Part shown: positions 17,476 through 26,063 of the stretch, one piece after another | Numbering within the stretch: position 1 is the stretch's first letter | Layout: every line of letters starts with the position of its first letter | NCBI GenBank assembly: GCA_030146915.1 | Contig: JASLAT010000015.1 | Location: forward strand, 50,570-114,569 | From: Tissierellales bacterium | GTDB lineage: Bacteria; Bacillota; Clostridia; Tissierellales; Tissierellaceae | Length of the DNA: 64,000 nucleotides | Reading direction: 5' to 3' | Position numbers and translations under genes: made by a program | The notes under the pieces: generated by a model | Databases searched by the model: none | What the model saw: the letters and a program-made list of their open reading frames with translations, nothing else | What the model was told of the DNA's origin: nothing

Positions 17476-18621
17476 TTAACCTCTTACCCATGGTAATGGA
17501 TTAACATATTTACCATTCTTTCTCACTTCAAAATGTAAATGTGGTCCTGTTGAATAACCAGTACTTCCTACTCTCGCTATAGTAGTCCCTTTACTTACCT
17601 CTTGTCCAACGGATACATTTATCTGTGAATTATGAGCATATAAGGTTACAATACCCCCACCATGATCTATCATTACTGTTTTACCATATCCTCCTCTATT
17701 TCCAGCAGAAATAACTCTACCTGCTGATGCTGCTTTAACAGCAGTACCTGTAGGAGCAGGAATGTCTATACCAGAGTGGAATTTTCTAGTCTTAAATATA
17801 GGATGATTTCTATAGCCGTATGGTGATGAAATTCTTGTTCTTCCTGGTACAGGCCAAGCCATAATTCCACCTACATACTCTGTATTTTTATCCATTAGAT
17901 CATATATCTGAGATTCTATGTCTATAGCATATTTGTTCAATTTATCATATTCTTTTTCAGAAGCCTCAACATCCTGATTTAGTTTGGACATAAGTTCCTG
18001 TTTTGCTCTAGTAGCTTGACTTAAGTTAAGTTTTTTATCCTCTAATTTTTTCTTTGAAAGCTCTACCTCTTCCTTTTGCCTTTCTAACTCCACTTTCTTT
18101 AAGTCTATAGTATCTCTTTGCTGCTTCATATAATCTACTAAATCTTTATCGTATTCAGCTATCATTTTTAGCATATCTTTCCTAGCAAAAAAATCCTTTA
18201 AATCAGTAGATGCTAATAATACTTGTAGATATCCTGCATCTCCTACTTGATACATAACTCTAACCCTATTGTTAAAAATTTCTTGCTTCTCATTTAGATT
18301 TTCTTCTGCTTCTTTTAAGTCATCTATAACTGACTTTATACTATTTTCAAGAGAAAAAATCTCATCTTCTACTTCTGTTAGTTCTTTTTGCGCTTCTCCC
18401 ATCAATTCATCTAATTTTTTTATTTCTTCATTAACATTATTTATTTCTGATTTTATCCCATCTATTTTTTTTCTCGTAGCTTCCATCTGCTTTTTATTGT
18501 TTTCTTGTTGACTTCTTAAGGACTTTACACTCTTAGCAAAACCTACTTGACTAAAACTTAAAATAGCTAAAGTTAATGCAAAAGATTTTACTATTTTGTT
18601 TTTAATATTTTTATTTACCAA
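17476..18621 (-). CDS. EnvC-like murein hydrolase, coiled coil plus M23 peptidase domain
   Basis: The protein is secreted (381 residues). A signal peptide lies at about 8-29, then a long coiled coil (about 30-240). A C-terminal M23/LytM zinc peptidase domain follows (about 275-378) with HSGIDIPAPTG (His and Asp ligands) and HLHFEV (catalytic and ligand His). All metal-site residues are present, so the domain is likely active, unlike degenerate activators. It directly follows ftsX: FtsEX is known to control such coiled-coil hydrolases (EnvC in E. coli, PcsB in streptococci, CwlO in Bacillus). The start is TTG at 18621, 7 bases after AGGAGG. Confidence 0.9.
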   Translation of the reverse strand: MVNKNIKNKIVKSFALTLAILSFSQVGFAKSVKSLRSQQENNKKQMEATRKKIDGIKSEINNVNEEIKKLDELMGEAQKELTEVEDEIFSLENSIKSVIDDLKEAEENLNEKQEIFNNRVRVMYQVGDAGYLQVLLASTDLKDFFARKDMLKMIAEYDKDLVDYMKQQRDTIDLKKVELERQKEEVELSKKKLEDKKLNLSQATRAKQELMSKLNQDVEASEKEYDKLNKYAIDIESQIYDLMDKNTEYVGGIMAWPVPGRTRISSPYGYRNHPIFKTRKFHSGIDIPAPTGTAVKAASAGRVISAGNRGGYGKTVMIDHGGGIVTLYAHNSQINVSVGQEVSKGTTIARVGSTGYSTGPHLHFEVRKNGKYVNPLPWVRG

Positions 18622-18636
18622 ACTTAATCCTCCTAT

Positions 18637-19533
18637 CTAAACATCTAAATATTTTCTTAATGAAAATATGCTTCCCAAAGCACCTATTCCAACGCCTATA
18701 GAGATAAATATTAAGGATATATCCTTAAATATATCTAAAGGTGATAATAAATCAGTAGACATAACATAAGCTAATCTTTCAGTAGCTACTTTGAATAAAT
18801 AGTCATACCCTACATTGATTATCAATATGGCAATAATTGCTGCAACTAATCCAAATAAGACACCTTCTATTATAAAAGGTCCTCTTATATATCCATTTGT
18901 TGCGCCGACATATTTCATTATGCTAATTTCACGCCTACGTGATGCTAAAGTTATTTTTATAGTATTTGATATTATAAAAATTGAAACTAAAATTAAAGCT
19001 ACAACAATTATTAAACCAGCAATTCTAATATATTCCGATATTTTTACTAATTTTGCTATCTCATCCTTATAATATGGTATCCTTTCAACACCATCAAATT
19101 TCTTTAACTCTTCAACGATTCTGTCAGAGTCCTCTAAATTTCTAAATTTAACTATAAAAGAATTAGGTAGGGGATTTTTATCTAATCCCTCAAATATATA
19201 AGCATCTTCTCCCCAATCTTCTTTCATATTTTCTAAAGCTTCTTCATCAGTTTCAAAATCATAAGATTCTATTTTACTATTACTACGTATGTAGTTCTCT
19301 AAGCTTTCTAAATCCTTAGGTTTTATATCATCATCTAAAAAAACTTTAACTTGATCAAATTTACCCTTGGTATTTATCACCAAGTTGTTAATACTTAAAA
19401 CAAGTATTAACACAAGGCCTAATATAAGAAGTACAGCTAATATAGAACTTATAGAAGCTATTCCCATAGCTCTATTTCTCCACATACCTTCAAAGCCTTG
19501 CTTAAACATATTTTTAATTATGCGGAATTTCAT
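18637..19533 (-). CDS. ftsX: Cell-division ABC transporter permease FtsX
   Basis: Membrane partner of FtsE that transmits ATP-driven conformational change to extracellular wall hydrolases. It has 298 residues and four predicted membrane segments (about 20-50, 165-190, 215-240, 265-290), with the large extracytoplasmic loop between the first two. NRAMGIASISSI and SRRREISIMKYVGATNGYIR are characteristic FtsX segments. The start at ATG 19533 has GGGTGG 8 bases upstream. An ATG at 19557 would add 8 residues, would overlap ftsE further, and lacks a ribosome binding site. The real overlap with ftsE is 20 bases. Confidence 0.95.
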   Translation of the reverse strand: MKFRIIKNMFKQGFEGMWRNRAMGIASISSILAVLLILGLVLILVLSINNLVINTKGKFDQVKVFLDDDIKPKDLESLENYIRSNSKIESYDFETDEEALENMKEDWGEDAYIFEGLDKNPLPNSFIVKFRNLEDSDRIVEELKKFDGVERIPYYKDEIAKLVKISEYIRIAGLIIVVALILVSIFIISNTIKITLASRRREISIMKYVGATNGYIRGPFIIEGVLFGLVAAIIAILIINVGYDYLFKVATERLAYVMSTDLLSPLDIFKDISLIFISIGVGIGALGSIFSLRKYLDV

Positions 19534-20209
19534 CTCCATATCCACCCTTTTCTTCATCTCTGATTATAATTCCATTCTCTATTTCTATAACCCTTTTTTT
19601 CATCTTATCAACTATATCTTTTGCATGTGTAACCATAAGAATAGTAGTACCTCTTGCATTTATATCCTCTAAAATCTTCATAATTTCAGTAGCTGTATCT
19701 GGATCTAAATTACCAGTCGGCTCATCGGCAATTAAAATAGGAGGTTCATTTACTATTGCTCTAGCTATAGATACTCTCTGACTTTCTCCCCCTGATAACT
19801 GATCTGGAAAGCTATTTGCCTTATCACTTAAATTTACCATACTTAAGACTAAAGGGACCCTACGCCTTATTTCTTTAGGTGTCTCACCAATTATTTCCAT
19901 TGCAAAAGCAATATTTTCATAAACTGTTTTATTTGGTAGTAACCTAAAATCTTGAAACACTACACCCACACTTCTTCTTATATATGGTATCATTCTTTTA
20001 GAAATATTTGTAATATCCTTACCATTTAGCAAAATGTTTCCAGAAGTAACTTCTTCCTCTTTCAATAAAAGTTTTATCATAGTAGACTTACCTGCTCCAC
20101 TTGCACCTACTACAAATACAAATTCTCCTTTAGAAATACTTAATCTTATATTTGATAAAGCTCTTTTACCTTTTTCATACTCTTTACTAACATTTAAAAA
20201 TTTTATCAC
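19514..20209 (-). CDS. ftsE: Cell-division ATP-binding protein FtsE
   Basis: Cytoplasmic ATPase of the FtsEX complex, 231 residues. Walker A is GASGAGKST near residue 36, the ABC signature LSGGESQR near 138, and Walker B LIADEPTGNLD near 158. The FtsE-specific residue pattern VGVVFQDFRLLPNKTVYEN is present. The GTG start at 20209 lies after GAGGTGG. First gene of ftsE-ftsX-M23-ctpA, transcribed from a promoter that overlaps the divergent promoter of the cyclo-ligase gene. Confidence 0.96.
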   Translation of the reverse strand: MIKFLNVSKEYEKGKRALSNIRLSISKGEFVFVVGASGAGKSTMIKLLLKEEEVTSGNILLNGKDITNISKRMIPYIRRSVGVVFQDFRLLPNKTVYENIAFAMEIIGETPKEIRRRVPLVLSMVNLSDKANSFPDQLSGGESQRVSIARAIVNEPPILIADEPTGNLDPDTATEIMKILEDINARGTTILMVTHAKDIVDKMKKRVIEIENGIIIRDEEKGGYGDEIPHN

Positions 20210-20242
20210 TTTTCCACCTCATTTTTCTAACAAGGATTATTT

Positions 20243-20276
20243 TTTACATTATACCACTACTCTATTATAATATAAA
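20243..20276. promoter_or_regulatory. Overlapping divergent promoters for ftsE and the 5-formyl-THF cyclo-ligase gene
   Basis: Plus strand: TTTACA (20243-20248), 17 bases, TATAAT (20266-20271). Minus strand: TTTATA (20271-20276), 17 bases, TATAAT (20248-20253). The two promoters occupy the same 34 bases on opposite strands, so polymerase cannot bind both at once. Confidence 0.65.
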
Positions 20277-20310
20277 GCAAGTAAGAAATAAACTTATAAG
20301 GAGAGATTGT

Positions 20311-20877
20311 TTGGATAAAAGAGTTTTAAGAGAAAAATTTCTCTCTCTGAGAGATAGTATATCAAAAAATCATAAAAAATGTCTTGATAAGAAAATACTT
20401 AAACAACTTGGGGAGACGGACCTTTATAAAAAGTCAAAAAAAATTTTTACATATGTTAGTTTTAATAATGAAACTGATACTATAGAGTTTATTAAAAAAT
20501 CTTTATTTGAAAAAAAACAAGTGTATGTTCCTTATATTCTTAATGATAAAAAATCTATGTTGGCTTCTAGAATTTTTGCATTTAATGACCTAAAGCCTGG
20601 TAAATTCAATATTCTAACAACTCAAGAGCAAAGCTCTATTATTAATAAGCATGATCTTGATTTAATTATAGTACCTGGGCTTTCTTTCGACTTAAATGGC
20701 AACAGGTTAGGTTATGGTGGTGGCTATTATGATAGATTTTTAGAGTCAATGCCTTCTAATACTATAACTATAGGAATATGTTATAGTTTCCAACTTTCAA
20801 ATAATATTGAAACTAATGAGTATGATATACCTGTACAGTTTATATTAACTGAAAAAGGACTAATCACTTGTAATTAA
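20311..20877 (+). CDS. 5-formyltetrahydrofolate cyclo-ligase
   Basis: MTHFS/YgfA family: ATP-dependent conversion of 5-formyl-THF to 5,10-methenyl-THF in one-carbon metabolism. It has 188 residues. The C-terminal signature PGLSFDLNGNRLGYGGGYYD near 127 is diagnostic, and the N-terminal basic helix LREKFLSLRD fits. The start is TTG at 20311 after GGAGAG. No terminator is visible between it and the next gene. Confidence 0.92.
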   Translation: MDKRVLREKFLSLRDSISKNHKKCLDKKILKQLGETDLYKKSKKIFTYVSFNNETDTIEFIKKSLFEKKQVYVPYILNDKKSMLASRIFAFNDLKPGKFNILTTQEQSSIINKHDLDLIIVPGLSFDLNGNRLGYGGGYYDRFLESMPSNTITIGICYSFQLSNNIETNEYDIPVQFILTEKGLITCN

Positions 20878-20983
20878 ATTGTCTATGAAAATAAAAACTT
20901 GCTTTTCATTATTTTTACTACTTTTTTAGTCTATTAGTGATATAATGAATAAGTAATGCAATAAGTAATATAGGAGGAATTGT

Positions 20984-22174
20984 ATGGTTAGAACAGTAGG
21001 CACTACATCAAGAGGTATTAGAACGCCTATTATCAAATCTGGAGATAATTTAGTCGAAATAGTCGTAGAATCATTACTTCAGTCTTCAAAGAATGAAGGG
21101 TACGAAATTAGAGATAGGGATATTTTAGGCATAACGGAGTCCTTGTTAGCTAGAGCACAAGGTAACTATGTTAAGTGTGAGGTAGTTGCCCAAGATATTC
21201 GTTCTAAATTTCCTGATAGAATAGGAGTGGTTTTTCCAATACTTAGTAGAAATCGCTTTGCTACAATTCTTAAGTCCATAGTTTTAAGCGGAAGAAAAAT
21301 CACCTTACTTTTGAGTTATCCTTCTGATGAAGTGGGCAATCATCTAATGGATATTGATCATATGTATGAATTAGGAATTAACCCTTATACGGATGTTTTA
21401 ACAGAAGATAAGTACAGAGAGCTATTTGGAGATTTTGTACCTCATCCTTTTACTGGTGTAGATTATGTAGACATGTATAAGAAAATCGGTAAAGGTAATA
21501 TAGAAATAGTTTTTTCTAATAATCCTAGAACTATCTTAGAATATACAAAAGATGTTTTAGTATCAAATGTACATGATAGCAAAAGAACAAAAAAAATCTT
21601 AGAATCAGCTGGAGCAAATATTGTTCTTGGGCTAGAGGATATCTTAAATGAACCTGTAGATGGGTCTGCTTGTAATCCGGAATATGGATTACTAGGATCA
21701 AATCTTGCTACAGAAGATGAATTAAAGTTATTCCCAAGAGATTCTCAAGAATTTGTTGAAGCGGTTCAAAAAAGATTAAAAGAGGAAACTGGTAAAAATG
21801 TAGAAGTTATGATTTATGGAGATGGAGCATTTAAAGACCCAGTAGGACGTATTTGGGAGTTAGCTGACCCCGTTGTTTCACCAGGGTATACTAAAGGATT
21901 GGAAGGTACACCTAATGAAATAAAATTGAAATATGTCGTTGATAGAGAGTTAAAAGGTTTAGATAAAGAACAAATCTCTGATGCTATAAAAGAAAAGATT
22001 TCTAGTAAAGAAAATTTAAATTCAGATGTAGAAGAAGGAAGTACATTAGGTACTACTCCAAGAAGAATTACAGATTTACTTGGAAGTCTTTGTGACTTAA
22101 CTAGTGGAAGTGGTGACAAGGGAACACCTATAGTGTTTATACAAGGATATTTTGATGATTATGCCAGTGAATAA
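20984..22174 (+). CDS. Coenzyme F420-0:L-glutamate ligase-like protein
   Basis: The protein has 396 residues. The N-terminal two thirds resemble the F420-0:gamma-glutamyl ligase domain (CofE-like): GIRTPIIKSGDNLVEIVVES, RDRDILGITESLLARAQGN, and DGSACNPEYGLLGSNLATED with GDGAFKDPVGRIWELADPV. It is longer than archaeal CofE (about 250 residues). No other F420 biosynthesis gene is in the window, and F420 is not expected in most Firmicutes, so the true acceptor is unknown and may be another glutamylated cofactor. TATAAT at 20941-20946 may be its -10. It ends in a strong shared terminator. Confidence 0.7.
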   Translation: MVRTVGTTSRGIRTPIIKSGDNLVEIVVESLLQSSKNEGYEIRDRDILGITESLLARAQGNYVKCEVVAQDIRSKFPDRIGVVFPILSRNRFATILKSIVLSGRKITLLLSYPSDEVGNHLMDIDHMYELGINPYTDVLTEDKYRELFGDFVPHPFTGVDYVDMYKKIGKGNIEIVFSNNPRTILEYTKDVLVSNVHDSKRTKKILESAGANIVLGLEDILNEPVDGSACNPEYGLLGSNLATEDELKLFPRDSQEFVEAVQKRLKEETGKNVEVMIYGDGAFKDPVGRIWELADPVVSPGYTKGLEGTPNEIKLKYVVDRELKGLDKEQISDAIKEKISSKENLNSDVEEGSTLGTTPRRITDLLGSLCDLTSGSGDKGTPIVFIQGYFDDYASE

Positions 22175-22202
22175 AAGGTAGCTTATAAGCTACCTTTTTT
22201 TA
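22173..22202. terminator. Bidirectional terminator between the F420-ligase-like gene and yitT
   Basis: A perfect hairpin (AAAAGGTAGCTTA and its complement, 22173-22198) has T runs on both sides. It abuts the stop codons of both convergent genes (22174 and 22200). Confidence 0.9.
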
Positions 22203-23054
22203 ATCATATGAGAATCCTTCTCCTAATACTTCCTGCATCTCTGTTACCATAATAAATGCATTAGGGTCATGTTCATGGACTATTTCTTTAGCACGAGCAA
22301 ACTGTGTTCTATTAACTACACAAAGTAAAACATCTTTATCTTCTTTAGTATACATTCCTTTACCTTTTAAGGCTGTAACTCCTCTTTCTAGCTCTTCCAT
22401 TAAATCCGCACTTATTTCCTCTGTCTTACTAGTTATAATATAAAATGCCTTAGAATATTTAAATCCTTCTAAAATCATATCTACTAATTTTGCTGATGCA
22501 TATAAAGCTATTACTGAATAAAGTGTTATTTCTGCTTTCTTTTCTACTACTCCTGCTAGTATAACAACCAATGTGTCTATTCCCATCATAACACTTGCAA
22601 TCTTAAATCTTGGAAACTTTTTATTAACAATAGCACCTAATAAGTCTGAACCACCTGTAGTCCCACCAAACTTAAAAATTATTCCTAACCCAACTCCAGT
22701 TAACACCCCTCCAAAAAGTGCTGCCAAAGTTAAGTCATTTGTAACGGATACATAAGGTGTGTATTTTAGAACCACAGTAAATATGGCCGTTGTAAAGAAT
22801 GTTCTTATTGCAGATGTTCTTCCCAAAGCCTTAGCCCCAAACAGAAATAAAGGTATATTCATAGCTAAGTTTGATATATAAATCGGAACACCTATAGTCT
22901 CATTAATAACTACTGCTAAACCTGTAACACCACCTGGTGCTATAACATTAGGTCCTAAAAACAAGTTAAGTGCTAAGGCCATTATTATAGAGCCTATAAC
23001 TAACATTAAATATTCAAAAACTAATGCTAACCAGTTTATCTTGTTGTCTCTCAT
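22200..23054 (-). CDS. YitT-family membrane protein (DUF161 + DUF2179)
   Basis: Integral membrane protein of 284 residues with five or six hydrophobic segments (about 12-35, 50-75, 80-100, 105-130, 150-180) and glycine-rich signatures GPNVIAPGGVTGLA and FKFGGTTGGSDLLGAI. It has a C-terminal cytoplasmic DUF2179 domain (about 205-280; RGVTALKGKGMYT). The biochemical function of the family is not established. The ATG follows AGGAGGGG. It lies 13 bases downstream of the TagA-like gene and may be co-transcribed with it. Confidence 0.85.
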   Translation of the reverse strand: MRDNKINWLALVFEYLMLVIGSIIMALALNLFLGPNVIAPGGVTGLAVVINETIGVPIYISNLAMNIPLFLFGAKALGRTSAIRTFFTTAIFTVVLKYTPYVSVTNDLTLAALFGGVLTGVGLGIIFKFGGTTGGSDLLGAIVNKKFPRFKIASVMMGIDTLVVILAGVVEKKAEITLYSVIALYASAKLVDMILEGFKYSKAFYIITSKTEEISADLMEELERGVTALKGKGMYTKEDKDVLLCVVNRTQFARAKEIVHEHDPNAFIMVTEMQEVLGEGFSYD

Positions 23055-23067
23055 ATTTAATCCCCTC

Positions 23068-23826
23068 CTATTTAATTTTTTTTACTATATCTCTCCTAAA
23101 AATTACCTCTAACATAAATTTAGGGAGTATTAATTGTCTCTTTATTCTAGATGGTTCTTTAATTAATCTATAAAACCACTCTAAACCTAATTTTTGCCAA
23201 ATTTCAGGAGCTCTAGTTGATTCCCCTGCTAATATATCTATAACACCGCCATTACCTATGACTACTTTACATTTTAACCTATCTTTATTTTCATGAATCC
23301 ATATCTCCTGTCTTGGGAAACCTAAACCTACAAAAACAATATCTGCCGCGGATCTATTTATATCACTTATTATATTTAATTCTTCATCATGATCTTTATT
23401 ATTATTTTGTACACCTTTAAAAAAACCATTATGATAGCCCGCTACTTTTATATTTTTATATTGTTTTTTTATATTTTCAGCCGCTTTTTTTGCTACCCCC
23501 TCTCTACTACCCAATAAATACACACTATAACCAAGTTTATTCGCTAATTCTAACATATATATAGACATATCATATCCTGTAACCCTTTCCTCTAAAGGAT
23601 AGCCTTTTACTCTACTTGCATAAACTATACCTATACCATCTGCTGTGACTAAATTAGCTTTATTTATAATATCTCTTAAGTATTTATTATCTCTTGATCT
23701 CATCACTATTTCCGGATTCGGTGTATATATAGATTTAACACCATCAGTTATTAAAAAATTTTCTATTATTTGTTTTGATTCATTAAAATTAATCTCGTCT
23801 ATTCTAATACCAAATATTTCTAACAT
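23068..23826 (-). CDS. tagA: WecG/TagA/CpsF-family glycosyltransferase
   Basis: GT26 family: transfers N-acetylmannosamine (or a related sugar) to undecaprenyl-PP-GlcNAc to form the linkage unit of wall polymers. It has 252 residues. Thr35 in YTPNPEIV and Asp63 in TADGIGIV correspond to the conserved catalytic-pocket residues, and FVGLGFPRQEIWI and GNGGVIDILAG are typical. The C-terminal basic segment (EPSRIKRQLILP) probably docks on the membrane. The divergent neighbours are further wall-polymer genes, supporting a role in secondary cell-wall polymer priming. The gene symbol is by family; sugar specificity is not visible. Confidence 0.85.
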   Translation of the reverse strand: MLEIFGIRIDEINFNESKQIIENFLITDGVKSIYTPNPEIVMRSRDNKYLRDIINKANLVTADGIGIVYASRVKGYPLEERVTGYDMSIYMLELANKLGYSVYLLGSREGVAKKAAENIKKQYKNIKVAGYHNGFFKGVQNNNKDHDEELNIISDINRSAADIVFVGLGFPRQEIWIHENKDRLKCKVVIGNGGVIDILAGESTRAPEIWQKLGLEWFYRLIKEPSRIKRQLILPKFMLEVIFRRDIVKKIK

Positions 23827-23964
23827 ATGTATTATCTCCTCCTGTGATTATATATATTATATGATAATTTAGATTATTAAACTAGTATTATAAATATCTA
23901 TTAATTTATTTGTATATAAGTGCTATAATAGATTATAATTGTCTTGTTATAAGGAGGTTATTTT

Positions 23965-25050
23965 TTGAATGTTTTACATCTTATAAATTATACAGGTGGT
24001 GGAGGAACAGAAAGATATATTTATTCGCTAGCTGAAAAGTTACATAGTAAAGATTGTAACTTTTTTTTAGGTTATTCTATAGAAGGCGACAGTTTAGAGG
24101 AATTTAAAAAACTTGGTATATCTACATTTAAATTACCAATGAAAAATTCATATGACCTTAAAGCTGCAAAGTTATTGGCTACTTTTTGTAAAAAAAATAG
24201 CATAAATATTATCCATACACACTTTCTTAGAGAAAATTATATAGCAATATTATCTAAGCTTTTTGGTAATAAAGCCAAAATTATAAATACTAGACATATG
24301 CTTATAAAGAACTCTAAATTAGTTAGTTTAGTTAATAGGTTTATGACTAATTTTAACTCAAATATTATTGCTGTTAGTGTAGCTGTAAAGGAACTTCTAA
24401 ATAAAGAGTTGCCTGGTAAAAATATTGATCTTATCTATACTGGTGTTGATATAAATAGTTGGTCATGTAATACATCAACAATTAGAGAGGAATTAAATAT
24501 AGGTAAAGACCAAGTTTTGATTACAAATGTTGCTAGACTATCTAAAGAAAAAGGACATGAGTTTCTCTTAAGAGCGATCTATCAACTTAAAGAAAAACTT
24601 AAAGGTGAAAAGGTATTTAAACTTTTAATTGTTGGTGATGGTATTTTATTAGAAGAACTATCTACTTTAACACACTCATTAGGCTTATCTGAATATGTTA
24701 TATTTACAGGTTATAGAGAAGATATTAATAATATTTTAAGTGGATCTGATATATTTGTATCTACATCTAAATCGGAAGCTTTTGGTATTTCAATATTAGA
24801 AGCAATGGCTAGTAAGTTACCTGTTATAACCACTAATAGTGGTGGAACTAAAGAAATTATTTCTATTAATAGTAAAAATGGTATACTTATTAACTATGGA
24901 GATTATAAAAGCCTAGTAAATAATTTGGAGAATTTAATACTTGATAAAGAAATTAGAAAAAATTATGCAATTAATGGCTTTAATCACGTAAGTAATAATT
25001 TCTCACTAGATAAAACTGCTAGTGAGACCTTAAAAGTTTATAAAAAATGA
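23965..25050 (+). CDS. Family 4 glycosyltransferase
   Basis: GT-B fold retaining glycosyltransferase, 361 residues. The N-terminal acceptor domain starts NVLHLINYTGGGGTERYI; the C-terminal nucleotide-sugar domain carries TNVARLSKEKGHEFL, GDGILLEEL and SKSEAFGISILEAMASKLPV with the E-x7-E motif. The start is TTG at 23965, after AAGGAGG. It is first of a plus-strand run with two DUF4330 proteins and an O-antigen-ligase-like protein, so it is likely to assemble the wall polysaccharide. Donor and acceptor unknown. Confidence 0.88.
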   Translation: MNVLHLINYTGGGGTERYIYSLAEKLHSKDCNFFLGYSIEGDSLEEFKKLGISTFKLPMKNSYDLKAAKLLATFCKKNSINIIHTHFLRENYIAILSKLFGNKAKIINTRHMLIKNSKLVSLVNRFMTNFNSNIIAVSVAVKELLNKELPGKNIDLIYTGVDINSWSCNTSTIREELNIGKDQVLITNVARLSKEKGHEFLLRAIYQLKEKLKGEKVFKLLIVGDGILLEELSTLTHSLGLSEYVIFTGYREDINNILSGSDIFVSTSKSEAFGISILEAMASKLPVITTNSGGTKEIISINSKNGILINYGDYKSLVNNLENLILDKEIRKNYAINGFNHVSNNFSLDKTASETLKVYKK

Positions 25051-25063
25051 AAGGAGAGTGTCT

Positions 25064-25555
25064 ATGCTTATAGATAAAAAGGCTAGACTTTTTGGTAAAG
25101 TTAGTATTATTGATATAATTACCTTGCTTTTATTCGTAGCCATATTTTTACTTTTTTTCAAACAATTAGGTGTTTTAAACACAAACAAAAATATGGTTTC
25201 AAAGCTAGATGACCTAGAAATTATATTTTATCAACCCGAAGTTAATGATTTTACCGCTGAAAATGTAAATATAGGAGATCCAACTAAAGAATCTCTTAAA
25301 AATGCTAGTTTTGGAAAGGTAGTAGATATTAAAACAGATGAATCAGTTTCTTGGTATAAGGATCCTGATGGACTGCAAATACCTGCTTCTAGAGAGGGTT
25401 ACTGTTCAATCTACATTACTATGGAAGCTAAAGGAAGGCTTACTAATAATGGCTTTATACTTGATGGATCATCTTACCACGTTGGACAAACGATTACTTT
25501 TAAAGCTGGTAACTCCATTTTTTATGGAAACATAGCCGGTGTTAAAAAGATTTAG
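25064..25555 (+). CDS. DUF4330-like membrane-anchored protein (first copy)
   Basis: 163 residues: the opening LIDKKARLFGKVSIIDIITL is followed by one membrane segment (about 18-38) and an extracytoplasmic beta-rich domain. The layout matches DUF4330 proteins as I know them; no function is established. I place the start at ATG 25064, 7 bases after AAGGAG. A GTG two codons earlier abuts the ribosome binding site. The next gene is a paralogue sharing the pattern IGDP...E...N..FG..VDIKTD.S.SW..D..G...SR.GY. It lies between a glycosyltransferase and a polymerase/ligase, suggesting a structural or accessory role in polymer assembly or attachment. Confidence 0.65.
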   Translation: MLIDKKARLFGKVSIIDIITLLLFVAIFLLFFKQLGVLNTNKNMVSKLDDLEIIFYQPEVNDFTAENVNIGDPTKESLKNASFGKVVDIKTDESVSWYKDPDGLQIPASREGYCSIYITMEAKGRLTNNGFILDGSSYHVGQTITFKAGNSIFYGNIAGVKKI

Positions 25556-25565
25556 GAGGTTAATT

Positions 25566-26048
25566 ATGAAAAACAAAAGAAAATTTAATTTTATAGATAT
25601 TCTTATAATATTAATTATAGCTAGTGGTATATTCTTTGGATTTAAAAAGTTTTCTAAAGCTAGTGTGTCATCTACTAGTTCAACTAATAAGTCTAATAAA
25701 TTGAAGATAACATATTTTATGGAAGAAGTTCCTGACTATACAGTAGAGTCTATCCAAATAGGCGACCCTGTAAGGGAAGAAATTCAAAATTCAAACTTTG
25801 GCTCAATAGTTGATATCAAAACAGATAACTCTATTTCTTGGGCAAGAGATAAAGAGGGAAACTTTATAAAGTCTTCCCGTGATGGATATTTATCTCTAGA
25901 ATTAGTTATGGAAGCTAATGGTTTTGTAGGAGAAAATGGTGTTACCATTGATAAATCAGTATACTATGTAGGACAAACTCTTGGCTTATTTGCTGGTAAC
26001 TCTGTATTAAAAACAGGTAGAATCTCAGATATTCAAGTTATAGAATAG
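25566..26048 (+). CDS. DUF4330-like membrane-anchored protein (second copy)
   Basis: 160 residues, with KNKRKFNFIDILIILII at the N-terminus, a single membrane segment (about 9-27), a Ser/Thr/Asn-rich linker, then the same beta-rich domain as the preceding gene (YVGQTLGLFAGNS against HVGQTITFKAGNS). The start at ATG 25566 lies 6 bases after AGGAGG, 10 bases after the first copy's stop; the frame opening at 25539 would overlap the first copy. The tandem pair probably arose by duplication and may form a heteromer. Function unknown. Confidence 0.65.
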   Translation: MKNKRKFNFIDILIILIIASGIFFGFKKFSKASVSSTSSTNKSNKLKITYFMEEVPDYTVESIQIGDPVREEIQNSNFGSIVDIKTDNSISWARDKEGNFIKSSRDGYLSLELVMEANGFVGENGVTIDKSVYYVGQTLGLFAGNSVLKTGRISDIQVIE

Positions 26049-26063
26049 TGAAAGGTGATTGTG

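Noticed and set aside
26055..26063. Upstream GTG starts for the O-antigen-ligase-like protein
   Set aside because: They fall inside or against the AAGGTG ribosome binding site; the ATG at 26064 is properly spaced.
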